A stretch of DNA of 64,000 nucleotides from Gammaproteobacteria bacterium (GCA_003567685.1 PWYW01000065.1:1-64000), one strand, 5' to 3'. Counted from the stretch's first letter, positions 27,429-36,935 are shown. Made by a program: numbers and translations. The notes: generated by a model not told the origin, from the sequence alone.

Positions 27429-28670
27429 CTAGGAGTCTGCGCGGATGAAATCCCGCACCTTTGGATAGACCTGGGTGCGCCAGCGCCGGCCACTGAAGAT
27501 GCCATAGTGGCCGGCACCCTCGATCTCCTCGTGGCGTTTGGCCTCGTCTGGCAACCCCAGACAAAGATCGTGCGCGGCACGGGTCTGGCCAAGACCGGAA
27601 ATATCGTCCAGTTCACCTTCGATGGTTAGCAAGCGGGTGTTGCTAATGGCCTCGGGCCGCACGGTTTCGCCGGCCACTTCCCACTGCCCCTTGGGCAGCA
27701 GGTGCTCCTTGAACACCACGCGAACCGTATCCAGGTAGTACTCGCCCGGCATGTCCAGCACGGCGTTGTACTCATCGTAGAAGCGCCGATGCGACTCGGC
27801 ATCTTCCAGATCACCGGCCAGCAGGTGCTTGTAGAAATCCCAGTGTGAGCTCAGGTGGCGTCGCGGGTTCATCGCCATAAAGCCGGCATGCTGCATGAAG
27901 CCGGGGTAAACCCGGCGTCCGACGCCGGGATAGTTGGCCGGCACCGGGTGAACCAACTGGCTGCTGAACCAGCGCATCGAGCGGGTGGCGGCCAGATCGT
28001 TGACGCCGGTCGGGCTGCTGCGGCCATCGACCGGTCCGCCCATCAGCGTCAGGCTGCGCGGCGTCGGCTCGCCGCGCGCGGCCATCAGGCTGATCGCGCC
28101 CAGCACCGGCACTACCGGTTGGCAAACCGCCATCACGTGCAGCGATTCAGTGCCGATATGACGAATGAACTGCTCGATGTAGTCGACGTAGTCGTCGAGG
28201 TGAAACGGACCTTCCGAAAGCGGCACCATGCGGGCGTCGACCCAGTCGGTGACATAGACCTTGTGATCGGGCAGCAAGGTGCGCACGGTATCGCGCAGCA
28301 GCGTGGCATGGTGGCCGGATAGTGGCGCTACAACCAGCACGGTAGGGTCATCTTTCAGGTCAGCGATCACCTTGGCATCGTCGCTGTAACGCTTCATGCG
28401 CTTGAGCTTGCAAAACGGCAAGTCCATGGCGGTCAGCTCGACGACCGGCAATTCGTGACCATGCGCGCAGATCCGGTCAATGCCGAATTCAGGTTTGCTG
28501 TAGGCCTTGCCCAGCCGGTACATCAGCTCGTAACCGGCGGCCATCTGGTCAGCGCCCGGCAATTGCCGCCAGATGCTGTCAGGCTCGGAAAGCATGCGGG
28601 CACTGGCTTCAGCCCAAATGCTGAAAGGACTTAGCCAGGCGCGTTGGGCTTCGTGAATCTGATACAGCAT
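27429..28670 (-). CDS. phaZ: Intracellular polyhydroxyalkanoate depolymerase
   Basis: 413 residues from MLYQIHEAQRAW, behind GGAGAACG. It matches intracellular PHB depolymerases of the R. eutropha PhaZ1 type. The nucleophile is the cysteine in V-M-A-V-C-Q-P-V-V-P (not a lipase-box Ser), DWVDARMVPLSEGPFHLDDY is the hallmark region and GAGHYGIFSGRRWR carries the catalytic His. No signal peptide. It converts stored polymer to hydroxyacyl units in the cytosol. The synthesis cluster is ~10 kb away (38017-42426), so mobilisation is encoded apart from synthesis. Confidence 0.93.
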   Translation of the reverse strand: MLYQIHEAQRAWLSPFSIWAEASARMLSEPDSIWRQLPGADQMAAGYELMYRLGKAYSKPEFGIDRICAHGHELPVVELTAMDLPFCKLKRMKRYSDDAKVIADLKDDPTVLVVAPLSGHHATLLRDTVRTLLPDHKVYVTDWVDARMVPLSEGPFHLDDYVDYIEQFIRHIGTESLHVMAVCQPVVPVLGAISLMAARGEPTPRSLTLMGGPVDGRSSPTGVNDLAATRSMRWFSSQLVHPVPANYPGVGRRVYPGFMQHAGFMAMNPRRHLSSHWDFYKHLLAGDLEDAESHRRFYDEYNAVLDMPGEYYLDTVRVVFKEHLLPKGQWEVAGETVRPEAISNTRLLTIEGELDDISGLGQTRAAHDLCLGLPDEAKRHEEIEGAGHYGIFSGRRWRTQVYPKVRDFIRADS

Positions 28671-28827
28671 GGAAACGTTCTCCGGACAATAAGACCCCCA
28701 GTGTAATGCACCGCACAAAAATCTGCCGACTCGAGCTTGACAGCCGGACTTGAGAGTCTTTGTCCACGGTTGGCAAGGCGGGGTTGGGTAGACTATGCGC
28801 TGTCTTGTCTCATCGCGATGGATGACC

Positions 28828-30612
28828 ATGAAGAACCGATTCTTTCCCGCCTCTGGGCCCTTTCGTCTTTTCAGCCTGCTCGGTGCGCTGGCGTTGGCTA
28901 CCGTCGCCTGCAGCCCGACCGAACCACCCCAGGACGAAACGCCTGCAACGACTGCGTCATCAGCCACCAGCGACGATGGGGCCGACCTGATCCTGACCGG
29001 CGGCACCATCATTACCGTCGATGCTGATGGGTCGACCGCCAGCGCGCTGGCCATCCGTCATGGACGGATTCTGGCCCTGGGCGACGAGGCCGAAATTGCC
29101 TCGCTGGCCGGACCGGCCACCCAGCGCATCGAGCTGAACGGGCGCACCGTCATTCCGGGCTTCATCGAAGGTCATGGACATTTCCTCGGCCTGGGGGAAT
29201 CCCGACTGATCCTGGATTTGCAGGCGGTCACCGAATTCGACGAGCTGATCGACCAGGTCGCCAGTGCCGTGGCCGAGGCACAGCCTGGCGAATGGATTCT
29301 GGGCCGCGGCTGGCACCAGGAGCGCTGGATTGACGATGGGCGGGCACGCTTTGACGGAGTGCCCCGACACGATGACCTCTCGGCCATCAGCCCCGACAAC
29401 CCGGTGCTGCTGACCCACGCCAGCGGTCACGCCTCGTTCGCCAATGCCCAGGCTCTGGCCCTGGCCGGCATTGATCGCGACACCGCCGACCCGGAAGGCG
29501 GCACCATCGTGCGCGATGACAACGGCGAGGCGACCGGTTTCCTGCGCCAGGCCGCACAGCTGAAGGCACGCCGTGCCCACGCCGACAGCGAGGCCGATCG
29601 AACCGACGAGGAGATCGAAGCGCGATTCCTGCGCCAGGTGGAACTGGCTGGTGAAGAAGCGCTTCGCCACGGCATTACCTCATTCCACGACCAGGGCGCG
29701 AGCTTTGACGAGATTGAACGCCTGCGCCGCCTGAGCAACGCCGACCAGTTGCCGATTCGCCTGCACATGGCCGTGCGCGGCGAGAGCAACGAGGCGATGG
29801 CCGAACGACTCGCCGATTTCCGACAGGTTGGCGATGGAAACGACTTTCTGACCGTCCGCGCCATCAAGCGCCAGATCGACGGCGCGCTGGGCACCCACGG
29901 CGCCTGGATGCTGGCCCCCTACAGCGACAAGCCCGATACCGCCGGCCTGCCGCAAACGCCCATTGATTCACTGCGCCAAACCGCCGAAATTGCCCTGGCG
30001 CAGGGCTTCCAGCTCAACACTCACGCCATTGGCGATCGCGGCGCGCGCGAGGCGCTGGACCTTTACGAAGCACTGTTCACCGAGCACGAGGCATCGGATC
30101 TGCGCTGGCGCATCGAACATGCCCAGAACCTGAACCCGGATGAGATTCCCCGTTTCGCCGAGCTGGGGGTGATCGCCTCCATGCAGGGTATTCACGCCAC
30201 CTCGGACGGCCCCTGGGTGCCCCAGCGCATCGGCGAGGAGCGGGCCCGTCGTGGCGCTTACGTCTGGCGCGCACTGATTGATGCCGAGGCAGTCATCTGC
30301 AACGGCACCGACGTGCCGGTCGAGCCGATTTCCGCCATCGCCTCGTACCACGCCTCGGTGACCCGGCGCATGCCCAACGGTGAGGCCTTCTTCCCCGAAC
30401 AAGCCATGACCCGCATGGAGGCGCTCAAGTCCTACACCATCAACTGCGCCTATGCGGTCTTTGACGAACATCGCCTGGGCAGCCTGGAAGTCGGCAAACT
30501 GGCCGACCTGGTGGTACTGGATCGCAACCCGCTGGAGGTGGACGACGACGCCCTGGCCGATACTCAGGTTGACATGACCCTGGTCGGCGGCGAGATTCGC
30601 TTCCAGCGATGA
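28828..30612 (+). CDS. Amidohydrolase_3 (YtcJ-like) lipoprotein
   Basis: About 594 residues (start 28828; an ATG 6 bases earlier is possible). Lipoprotein signal RLFSLLGALALATVACSP with lipobox Cys. The mature protein is a YtcJ-type amidohydrolase: GGTIITVDADG, VIPGFIEGHGHFLGLG (H-G-H metal pair), NTHAIGDRGAREALDLY, WRIEHAQNLNPDE and GTDVPVEPISAIASYH. The family splits C-N bonds of N-acyl or cyclic amides; the substrate is unknown. A periplasm- or outer-membrane-anchored member is notable. The thioredoxin-fusion gene follows after 10 bp. Confidence 0.88.
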   Translation: MKNRFFPASGPFRLFSLLGALALATVACSPTEPPQDETPATTASSATSDDGADLILTGGTIITVDADGSTASALAIRHGRILALGDEAEIASLAGPATQRIELNGRTVIPGFIEGHGHFLGLGESRLILDLQAVTEFDELIDQVASAVAEAQPGEWILGRGWHQERWIDDGRARFDGVPRHDDLSAISPDNPVLLTHASGHASFANAQALALAGIDRDTADPEGGTIVRDDNGEATGFLRQAAQLKARRAHADSEADRTDEEIEARFLRQVELAGEEALRHGITSFHDQGASFDEIERLRRLSNADQLPIRLHMAVRGESNEAMAERLADFRQVGDGNDFLTVRAIKRQIDGALGTHGAWMLAPYSDKPDTAGLPQTPIDSLRQTAEIALAQGFQLNTHAIGDRGAREALDLYEALFTEHEASDLRWRIEHAQNLNPDEIPRFAELGVIASMQGIHATSDGPWVPQRIGEERARRGAYVWRALIDAEAVICNGTDVPVEPISAIASYHASVTRRMPNGEAFFPEQAMTRMEALKSYTINCAYAVFDEHRLGSLEVGKLADLVVLDRNPLEVDDDALADTQVDMTLVGGEIRFQR

Positions 30613-30622
30613 TGGCCCAGGC

Positions 30623-31435
30623 GTGAGCGCCCTCTCCCAGGGGGTTTCGCTCGGGCCACTGGGGCTCAACCTTGGCTTGTTGCTGGGGTTGGCTGCCTTG
30701 CTGGCCGCTGGCCTGGTGGCCTGGGCGCTGGATCGCCGACGCGAACTCGGCCTGGTCGACAGCCTGTTCAACCTGCTGCTTGGGGCGTTGCTGCTGGGAC
30801 GGCTGGTGATGATCATTCGTCACGGCGACCGTTTCGATGGTTTTTGGTCGATGATCGACATCCGAGACCGGGGCTTCGACCCGGCCGGCATGGCACTGGG
30901 CGCCGGTCTGTACCTGGCGTGGCTGGCCTGGCGCGACCGGCCGCGCCTGGGCTGGACATCAGTCAGCCTGGCCGTGGGGGTGGGCTTGTTTGGCCTGACC
31001 GCCTTGATCGTTGCCCATTGGCAGGAACTGCCCGACGAACTGCCGGATCTCGTTCTGCACGATATTCACGGCCAACCGGCGGCCTTGAGCGAGTGGCGGG
31101 ATAATTCCCGCCCGCTGGTGGTCAATGTATGGGCAACCTGGTGCCCACCGTGCCGACGCGAAATGCCGGCCCTGGCCCAGGCCCGGCTTGATCATCCCGG
31201 CGAGGATTTCCTGCTGATCAACCAAGCTGAAGACAGCGCGGTGATCATCGAGTTTTTAACCAGGGAACAACTGCTGGACGAACCCGTTCTGATGGACGCG
31301 CACAATGCCTTCTCGGATGCCCTGAACATTCGGGTACTGCCAACCACACTGTTTTTCGACGAGGACGGCCGACTCAATGGCCAGCACGTCGGTGAAATAT
31401 CCCGGGCCGTGATCAGTCAACGCCTGGGTCGATAA
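30623..31435 (+). CDS. Membrane-anchored TlpA-like thioredoxin with polytopic N-terminal domain
   Basis: A 270-residue fusion starting at GTG 30623. Residues 1-135 hold about four membrane segments (LGLLLGLAALLAAGLVAWAL, LLLGALLLGRLVMII, MALGAGLYLAWLAW, VGVGLFGLTALIVA); their arrangement, with D-R-R-R-E-L after the first and G-R-L after the second, recalls the start of prolipoprotein diacylglyceryl transferase. Residues 140-270 are a TlpA/ResA-type domain with W-C-P-P-C. It should sit on the periplasmic side and reduce or isomerise disulfides. It is between two export-linked genes in one direction. Confidence 0.85.
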   Translation: MSALSQGVSLGPLGLNLGLLLGLAALLAAGLVAWALDRRRELGLVDSLFNLLLGALLLGRLVMIIRHGDRFDGFWSMIDIRDRGFDPAGMALGAGLYLAWLAWRDRPRLGWTSVSLAVGVGLFGLTALIVAHWQELPDELPDLVLHDIHGQPAALSEWRDNSRPLVVNVWATWCPPCRREMPALAQARLDHPGEDFLLINQAEDSAVIIEFLTREQLLDEPVLMDAHNAFSDALNIRVLPTTLFFDEDGRLNGQHVGEISRAVISQRLGR

Positions 31436-31470
31436 GCCTTCAATCCAGCTTTCATCGGAGCGCCGCCGAC

Positions 31471-32532
31471 ATGGAAAAACGCAACAAACGCAAGCGGCGC
31501 TGGCTGCTGCTTCTGGTGTTACTGCCTCTGGTGGCGGTTGTGCTGCCTACCGGCATCTGGACCGGCTGGGCTGAACGCAACCCTGAGCAAGAGCGCGAGT
31601 TTCGCCTGACGGTACAGGACCGCCTGAACGAGTGGTTCCCGGAACAGATGGCCCTGCCCGACGATATTTTCGGCTTTCATCCGGTCACAGGTGCCGCCGA
31701 GAGCCATCCGCCGGCGGTGATTCTCATCCATGGCCTGGACGAGCCGGGCGGCATCTGGGATGAACTGGCAACGGCCCTGGATGAGCGGGGCGTTTCTGCC
31801 TGGAAACTCCGCTACCCGAATGACCAGGCGATTGATCACAGCGCCGACTTCCTGGCCGAGCGCTGGGACGAGATCAAGCCTGGGCAGGCCGTTGTGCTGA
31901 TTGGCCACAGCATGGGCGGACTGGTCATTCGCGATTTTGTCACCCGTGCCCTGCCCCTGCTGGAACCCGAAGGCCATGATGCCGCCGCCTCCGTCGCCGG
32001 TGTGATTCAGGTTGGCACGCCCAACCAGGGCTCGGAGTGGTCGCGCCTGCGCGCCTGGCTGGAAGTGCGCGAAACCTTCGCCGACATCCAGGCGGGCCGC
32101 TTCTCGCTGTTTGCCGGCCTGCGCGACGGCACCGGGGCGGCCAAAATCGACTTGCGTCCCGGCAGTCGTTTCCTTGAGGAACTCAACCAGCGCACCTGGC
32201 CGGACCAGATTCCGATCCGAATCATCGGCGGTGTGATTACCGCGCCCAGCCAGCGGATGCTCGACAGCGTGGACGCGCTGATCCAGGAACTGGGGGATGA
32301 AGGCCTGACCGACGACATTGAACAGTGGTGGGCAACCGCCGGCGAATCCCTCGGTGACGGCGCAGTACCCGTCGAGTCCCTGGCGTTGCCGGGACATGAG
32401 GAACCGCTCATTCTCGAAGCCAGCCATCGCGGGCTGCTGGTCCGCCTGGGCGGCGGCGACGAACCGGCCCCGGCTATCGAACCGATCCTGGGCATCCTTG
32501 ACGACTGGGACGTCGAAACTTCGGAACACTGA
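31471..32532 (+). CDS. Membrane-anchored alpha/beta hydrolase
   Basis: A 353-residue protein with one N-terminal membrane anchor (RWLLLLVLLPLVAVVLPTGIW) after a basic cytosolic stub, so the catalytic part should face the periplasm. The active site is VLIGHSMGGLVIRDFVTRAL with Ser in G-H-S-M-G; AVILIHGLDEPGG is the oxyanion strand, and SHRGLLVR near the end holds the likely His. VGTPNQGSEWSRL is a PGAP1/lipase-like feature, so a lipase or esterase acting on lipid-linked substrates is plausible. It is the third gene of the amidohydrolase-thioredoxin operon. Confidence 0.82.
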   Translation: MEKRNKRKRRWLLLLVLLPLVAVVLPTGIWTGWAERNPEQEREFRLTVQDRLNEWFPEQMALPDDIFGFHPVTGAAESHPPAVILIHGLDEPGGIWDELATALDERGVSAWKLRYPNDQAIDHSADFLAERWDEIKPGQAVVLIGHSMGGLVIRDFVTRALPLLEPEGHDAAASVAGVIQVGTPNQGSEWSRLRAWLEVRETFADIQAGRFSLFAGLRDGTGAAKIDLRPGSRFLEELNQRTWPDQIPIRIIGGVITAPSQRMLDSVDALIQELGDEGLTDDIEQWWATAGESLGDGAVPVESLALPGHEEPLILEASHRGLLVRLGGGDEPAPAIEPILGILDDWDVETSEH

Positions 32533-32546
32533 CCGAATGAGCACAC

Positions 32547-32786
32547 TGCCGGGTAAGCGCAGGGGGCGGGGGCGTTCCGTACAGGCCACGGTTCGTCGCC
32601 CGCCTTCAAAGGCGGGCGATCCCCTCCAGTGCTCGGTTCGGCCGGGAGCCGCCGAAACTCACTCCGCGCCGCATACGGCGCTACGCTCAAACAGGCGGCG
32701 GCTCTATTTCCGCCCGACCCTGCGCGCTTCCGGCTTCACCTACACGGCCTGTACGGAACACCCCCGCCCCCTGCACTCACCCGGCA
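32547..32786. mobile_element. 240-bp MITE-like element with ~43-bp terminal inverted repeats
   Basis: The ends 32547-32589 and 32744-32786 are inverted copies with about four mismatches, beginning TGCCGGGT and including GCAGGGGGCGGGGG and GTTCCGTACAGGCC. Inside lies a perfect hairpin CGCCCGCC-TTCAAA-GGCGGGCG (32597-32618) and a second stem AGCCGCCG/CGGCGGCT. There is no coding content. It occupies most of the 422-bp gap between the hydrolase gene and minC; the remainder (32787-32954) should contain the minC promoter. Confidence 0.7.
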
Positions 32787-32954
32787 CATCACGAACAAAC
32801 CCTGATCAACCACTTCCTGTCGTGCTTGCCAAATTACTGGCCTGGCCGTACTCGCCGCACCCGCCAAGCCCACCACTCCAACCGTCACCGATCACTTGCG
32901 CTAAACTCTGGCGCGGTCGACTTCAGGCCAAAAAGATAGGGAGAACCCGCACCA

Positions 32955-33707
32955 ATGTCATCGGCAGCAGAACTGCGCTTTATCCAACTGGGCGCCTTGT
33001 CGCTTCGGCTCAACGCCATTGACGTCGACCAGATCATCAGCGAATTGCTGACCCATCAGCAACAAGCACCCGACCTGATGACCCGCGCCCGGCTGGTGCT
33101 GGATGTTTCCCAGTTGGGCGACGAACCGATCGCCGAGACAGACCTGCAAGCCCTGGCCGCTGCGCTGAACGAGCACAAACTCGGCCTGGTTGGCGTGGTC
33201 GCGGGCGGGCAGGCGGCGGCGGTAGCATCGGCACTGAGGCTGCCGGTATTGCGCTCGGTGGGCGAAATTCGGCTGGCCGCGGCGGATGCCAGACGGGCCC
33301 AGACAACCAACGAGCCAGCAGAAAGCCCTGCCCAGGACGATGTTGCCGCGCCGGTTGAAACCGAAGACGCTGACTATCGCCCCACCCGCTTCATCGACCG
33401 AACCATTCGCTCCGGGCAACAGGTGTATGCCCGCGATGCCGATCTGGTTGTGGTCGGCAGCGTCAGCCCGGGCGCGGAAATCATCGCCGACGGCAGCATT
33501 CACGTGTATGGCACCCTGCGCGGCCGCGCCCTGGCCGGCGCCACCGGGGATGAACAAGCCCGCGTATTCTGCCGTGACTTCCGGGCCGAACTCGTCTCGG
33601 TGGCCGGGCACTACAAGGTGCTGGAAGCCCTTCCGGAGGGGCTCAAGGGCAGCGCGGTCCAGGTCTGGCTGCAGGATGGCCAACTAAAGCTCGACCCCCT
33701 CGACTGA
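32955..33707 (+). CDS. minC: Septum-site determining protein MinC
   Basis: A 250-residue division inhibitor. The N-terminal domain (residues 1-110) is followed by a linker (NEPAESPAQDDVAAPVETED) and the C-terminal beta-helix with R-S-G-Q-Q-V-Y, GSVSPGAEIIADGSIHVYG and LRGRALAGATGD. It blocks FtsZ assembly when recruited by MinD. GGGAGAA precedes the start. It is separated from minD by about 120 bp rather than the few bases seen in many operons. Confidence 0.93.
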   Translation: MSSAAELRFIQLGALSLRLNAIDVDQIISELLTHQQQAPDLMTRARLVLDVSQLGDEPIAETDLQALAAALNEHKLGLVGVVAGGQAAAVASALRLPVLRSVGEIRLAAADARRAQTTNEPAESPAQDDVAAPVETEDADYRPTRFIDRTIRSGQQVYARDADLVVVGSVSPGAEIIADGSIHVYGTLRGRALAGATGDEQARVFCRDFRAELVSVAGHYKVLEALPEGLKGSAVQVWLQDGQLKLDPLD

Positions 33708-33761
33708 CGCTGTCCCGAAGTTTTGCAGACGTACGGTTTTTTCCGCGTTATCCTTGTTCAT

Positions 33762-33784
33762 CGACGTTTCCAGGGTGAACGTCG
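33762..33784. promoter_or_regulatory. Small hairpin in the minC-minD gap
   Basis: CGACGTT and AACGTCG form a 7-bp perfect stem with a 9-base loop, about 45 bp before the minD start. It may be an operator or a leader structure that sets the MinC:MinD ratio. Confidence 0.3.
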
Positions 33785-33827
33785 TCTAACTACCATCTAA
33801 CCGTCCTTGCTTCAGGAAAATTTCAAA

Positions 33828-34637
33828 TTGGCCGAAATCATCGTCGTTACCTCCGGTAAGGGAGGCGTAGGCAAAACCACCACCAGCGCCAGCATCGCCA
33901 TGGGCCTGGCCGAACGCGGCAAGAAAGTGGCCGTGGTCGACTTCGACGTGGGCTTGCGCAACCTGGATCTGATCATGGGCTGCGAGCGCCGCGTCGTTTA
34001 TGACTTCGTCAACGTCATCCAGGGCGAGTGCACGCTCAAACAGGCTTTGATCAAGGACAAGCGCAACGAAAAGCTGTTCGTCCTGGCAGCCTCGCAGACC
34101 CGCGACAAGGACGCCCTGACGCCGGAAGGCGTCGAAAAAGTGCTCGATGAATTACGCCAGGACTTCGACTTCGTGATTTGCGATTCACCCGCCGGTATTG
34201 AACGCGGTGCCCACCTGGCCATGTATTTCGCTGATCGCGCGGTGGTCGTAGTCAACCCCGAAGTGTCGTCGGTGCGTGATTCAGACCGGGTGCTGGGCAT
34301 CATGGCCAGCAAATCCCGCAAGGCCGAACGCGGCGATGGCACGATCAAGGAGCACCTGCTGATCACCCGCTACTCGCCCAAGCGCGTCGCCGACGGCGAC
34401 ATGATGAGCATCGCCGACATCGAAGAAATCCTCGGCCTGCCCATCATCGGCGTGATTCCAGAGTCTGAGCTGGTTCTGCAATCGTCCAACGCCGGCGTAC
34501 CGGTGATCCTCGATAACCAGGCGCCCGCCGGACAGGCCTATGCCGACGCCGTGGCCCGCTTGCTGGGCGAAGACCGTCCGATGCGCTTCACGGAGGCCGA
34601 CAAGAAAGGCCTGCTTAAACGACTGTTCGGGAGCTGA
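33828..34637 (+). CDS. minD: Septum-site determining ATPase MinD
   Basis: 269 residues if translation begins at the TTG at 33828, giving [10 protein letters not shown] as in other MinD proteins; an upstream TTG (33807) would add LQENFK-type residues and lies on the AGGA that serves the later start. Walker A is [11 protein letters not shown], the deviant switch regions are [12 protein letters not shown] and [11 protein letters not shown], and the C-terminal membrane helix is [11 protein letters not shown]. It cycles on the membrane with MinE and recruits MinC. Confidence 0.95.
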   Translation: MAEIIVVTSGKGGVGKTTTSASIAMGLAERGKKVAVVDFDVGLRNLDLIMGCERRVVYDFVNVIQGECTLKQALIKDKRNEKLFVLAASQTRDKDALTPEGVEKVLDELRQDFDFVICDSPAGIERGAHLAMYFADRAVVVVNPEVSSVRDSDRVLGIMASKSRKAERGDGTIKEHLLITRYSPKRVADGDMMSIADIEEILGLPIIGVIPESELVLQSSNAGVPVILDNQAPAGQAYADAVARLLGEDRPMRFTEADKKGLLKRLFGS

Positions 34638-34894
34638 TGATGGGATTGCTGGACGTATTCAGAAAACGCAAGCCCGCCAGCGCCAACGTCGCCAAGGAGC
34701 GGTTGATGATCCTGGTCGCCCAGGAACGCGCCACTCGCGGCGGGCCGGACTACCTGCCCCTGCTCCAGCGCGAGCTGCTGGAAGTGATCCGCAAGTACGT
34801 CAATGTGGACAACGAAGCCGTGCAGGTTCGGGTTGACAAGGACGGCGAGCAGGATGTGCTGGAGTTGAACGTCACCCTGCCCGACGGCGACTGA
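34637..34894 (+). CDS. minE: Cell division topological factor MinE
   Basis: An 85-residue protein: amphipathic N-terminal membrane-binding segment [11 protein letters not shown], MinD-contact helix ([15 protein letters not shown]), and a dimerisation domain ([19 protein letters not shown]...VLELNVTLP). Its ATG overlaps the minD stop by one base and GGGAG lies upstream, so it is coupled to minD. Confidence 0.95.
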   Translation: MMGLLDVFRKRKPASANVAKERLMILVAQERATRGGPDYLPLLQRELLEVIRKYVNVDNEAVQVRVDKDGEQDVLELNVTLPDGD

Positions 34895-34900
34895 CGCCGG

Positions 34901-35380
34901 TCAGCAGCTTCGGCAGGCCTCGGTGGGCAATCCGCTGGGTATCCAGCCTGGCCCGAAGCGGCTGCCGATCATGCCCTCGGGCACGTGGTAAACCTCGCTG
35001 AATCCCCACTCGCGCAGCGCCCTGAGCACCTGGCCCGTGCGGTTGCCCGTGCGACAGATCAGAATGATGGTGGCATCGGTCTGGTTATCCACAGCCAGGT
35101 TCAAATCGCGCAGAAAACCCGGACCGCCCTCGGCGTGCAGCATGCTGATGCCCACCGCATCTTCAGCCATGCCGGTTTCGCGCCATTCCTCTGGCTGACG
35201 AATATCCACCAGCACCGCCTGACCGGAGGTGACCAGCTCACGCGCCTGCGATGCGGTCAAGGTGTAGTCGGCCGACGTCTGGGCCTTGAGCGATGCCGGA
35301 CCCAGGGCACCAGCCAGAGCAAGCAGGCCGGCCAACAGCGCCAGCGTGATCGAAGCGGGAGAAATGGTCTTTATATTCAT
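34901..35380 (-). CDS. Secreted rhodanese-domain protein
   Basis: 159 residues from MNIKTISPASIT, preceded by AGAGGG. Residues 1-32 are a signal peptide (ITLALLAGLLALAGALGPASLKA). The rhodanese domain has VLVDIRQPEEWRETGM and the active-site loop C-R-T-G-N-R-T; the protein ends in ACRSC, an extra C-x-x-C-like pair that could form a disulfide. It probably handles sulfur or acts as a thiol-binding protein in the periplasm. It converges on minE with 6 bp between stops and is divergent from the nuclease gene. Confidence 0.85.
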   Translation of the reverse strand: MNIKTISPASITLALLAGLLALAGALGPASLKAQTSADYTLTASQARELVTSGQAVLVDIRQPEEWRETGMAEDAVGISMLHAEGGPGFLRDLNLAVDNQTDATIILICRTGNRTGQVLRALREWGFSEVYHVPEGMIGSRFGPGWIPSGLPTEACRSC

Positions 35381-35441
35381 ACCCTCTAATAATACTGCAT
35401 CCCGGCTTGCCGTGACAGGCCGCTGGGTTGACAATGCAGAC

Positions 35442-36329
35442 ATGAAAAATCCAAGCCTCTTTTTGCCGCTCAGTGCGCTGGTCGGCTGTCTGTTGGTCGC
35501 CTTGAGCACTCCGGCGCAAGCCTGGGGTCGCTACGGCCATGCGGTGACCGGCTACGTTGCCGAAGCGCATCTCAGCCCGGCCAGCCGGGATGCCGTGGCT
35601 GCCCTGCTCGACGGCCAATCGCTGGCCGAGGTCGCCAGTTGGGCCGACCAGGTGCGCCCGGACTGGCCGGAAACCGCGCCGTTTCATTTCATCAACGGCC
35701 CAACGGACGCCCTGGAGCCCACCGACGCTCACTGGCACCTGGAACGCGGCAATGCTCACTCGGCGATCCTGGCGTACGCCGAGGTGCTGGCCAATTCGGA
35801 CAATGCGGCCGACGATCGCCGCGAGGCACTGAAGTTTCTGGTGCATTTCATCGGCGACCTCCACCAGCCGCTGCATGCCGGCTTTGCCGAAGACCGCGGC
35901 GGCAACAACGCCGTGATCCTTCACCAGGGCGAATTGAGCAATCTCCACCGCTACTGGGACGTCGGCATTCTGGACAGCCACGCCAGCCGGCTGGACGCGC
36001 GCCAACTGGCCACCGTACTTCAGGATCGCTACCGCCACGAGCTGGAGACGCTGGGCGAACCGGAGCTGAACAGCCGGGAGTGGGTACGGGAAGCGCGCGG
36101 TTACCTGTTCAGCGGCCTATATCCACTGCCACGCAACGATCACGGGCACGAAGACCTCGACCAGCCCGTACTGATCATCGACGAAGCCTACGAATCGGTC
36201 TGGTTGCCGGTGGCCGAACGCCAGCTGTTGCGCGCCGGACTGCGCCTGGCCGCCACCCTGAACGCTATTGTCGAGACGGGTGAATCGCCCTTCGAGCCCG
36301 CACCGATTGCCCCGCCCGCCCGACCATGA
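35442..36329 (+). CDS. Secreted S1/P1-type nuclease
   Basis: 295 residues. The signal peptide ends ...STPAQA, so the mature protein starts with Trp (WGRYGHAVTGYVAE), whose N-terminal amine is a zinc ligand in the S1/P1 family. Further zinc sites are visible: VASWADQVRP, HFIGDLHQPLHAGFAED, GNNAVILH and LHRYWD. Such tri-zinc nucleases hydrolyse single-stranded nucleic acids and 3'-nucleotides, giving phosphate and nucleosides. The DUF1415 gene overlaps its end by 4 bp. Confidence 0.92.
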   Translation: MKNPSLFLPLSALVGCLLVALSTPAQAWGRYGHAVTGYVAEAHLSPASRDAVAALLDGQSLAEVASWADQVRPDWPETAPFHFINGPTDALEPTDAHWHLERGNAHSAILAYAEVLANSDNAADDRREALKFLVHFIGDLHQPLHAGFAEDRGGNNAVILHQGELSNLHRYWDVGILDSHASRLDARQLATVLQDRYRHELETLGEPELNSREWVREARGYLFSGLYPLPRNDHGHEDLDQPVLIIDEAYESVWLPVAERQLLRAGLRLAATLNAIVETGESPFEPAPIAPPARP

Positions 36330-36880
36330 GCGCAGCCAACAACGACCCGGCCACCGTCATCGCGGCCACGGAAGCCTGGCTGGATGAAGCCGTAATCGGC
36401 CTGAATCTGTGCCCCTTTGCCGGTCCGGTTCGTGCCCAGGGCCGAATCGGGCTGTCGGTGAGCACGGCCCGGTCTGTCGAAGCGCTGGCCGAAGAGCTTT
36501 GGCTGGCGCTGGATGCGCTGGTCACTACCCCGCGCGAGCAGCGAGAGACCCAGCTGCTGATTCACCCCGACGTGCTGACGAACTTCGACGACTACCTCGA
36601 CTTCCTGGCGCTGGCCGACGACCTGCTGGTCGAAGCCGGTCATGAAGGCGTGATCCAGATTGCCAGCTTCCACCCCGATTACTGCTTCGCCGATAGCCAA
36701 GCCGATGACCCGGCCAACTTCAGCAATCGCTCGCCCTACCCCATGCTGCACCTGTTGCGCGAGGCCAGCATTGCCGAGTTGAACCTGAGTGAAAACCAGT
36801 CGCGCCAGATCTATGAGCGCAACATCCAGCGCTTGCGGGCGCTGGACGAGAAAAGCCTGAAAGCGCTGCGGCCGTCCTGA
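36326..36880 (+). CDS. DUF1415 family protein
   Basis: A 184-residue cytosolic protein. The family core is visible: WLDEAVIGLNLCPFAGPVRAQ, TQLLIHPDVLTNFDDYLDFL, IQIASFHPDYCFADSQADD and NRSPYPMLHLLREASI. Conserved Cys, His and Asp residues suggest metal or substrate binding but no activity is known. Its start overlaps the nuclease stop (ATGA). Confidence 0.88.
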   Translation: MSAANNDPATVIAATEAWLDEAVIGLNLCPFAGPVRAQGRIGLSVSTARSVEALAEELWLALDALVTTPREQRETQLLIHPDVLTNFDDYLDFLALADDLLVEAGHEGVIQIASFHPDYCFADSQADDPANFSNRSPYPMLHLLREASIAELNLSENQSRQIYERNIQRLRALDEKSLKALRPS

Positions 36881-36935
36881 CGATTTCTTGCAGCCCCTTA
36901 ATCAGCAACCCTTAATTACAGGAAAACACCCGACC

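Noticed and set aside
33807-33827. Longer MinD start at the upstream TTG
   Set aside because: MinD proteins begin directly with the A-x-I-I-V-V-T-S-G strand, and the AGGA needed for the later TTG lies within this segment.
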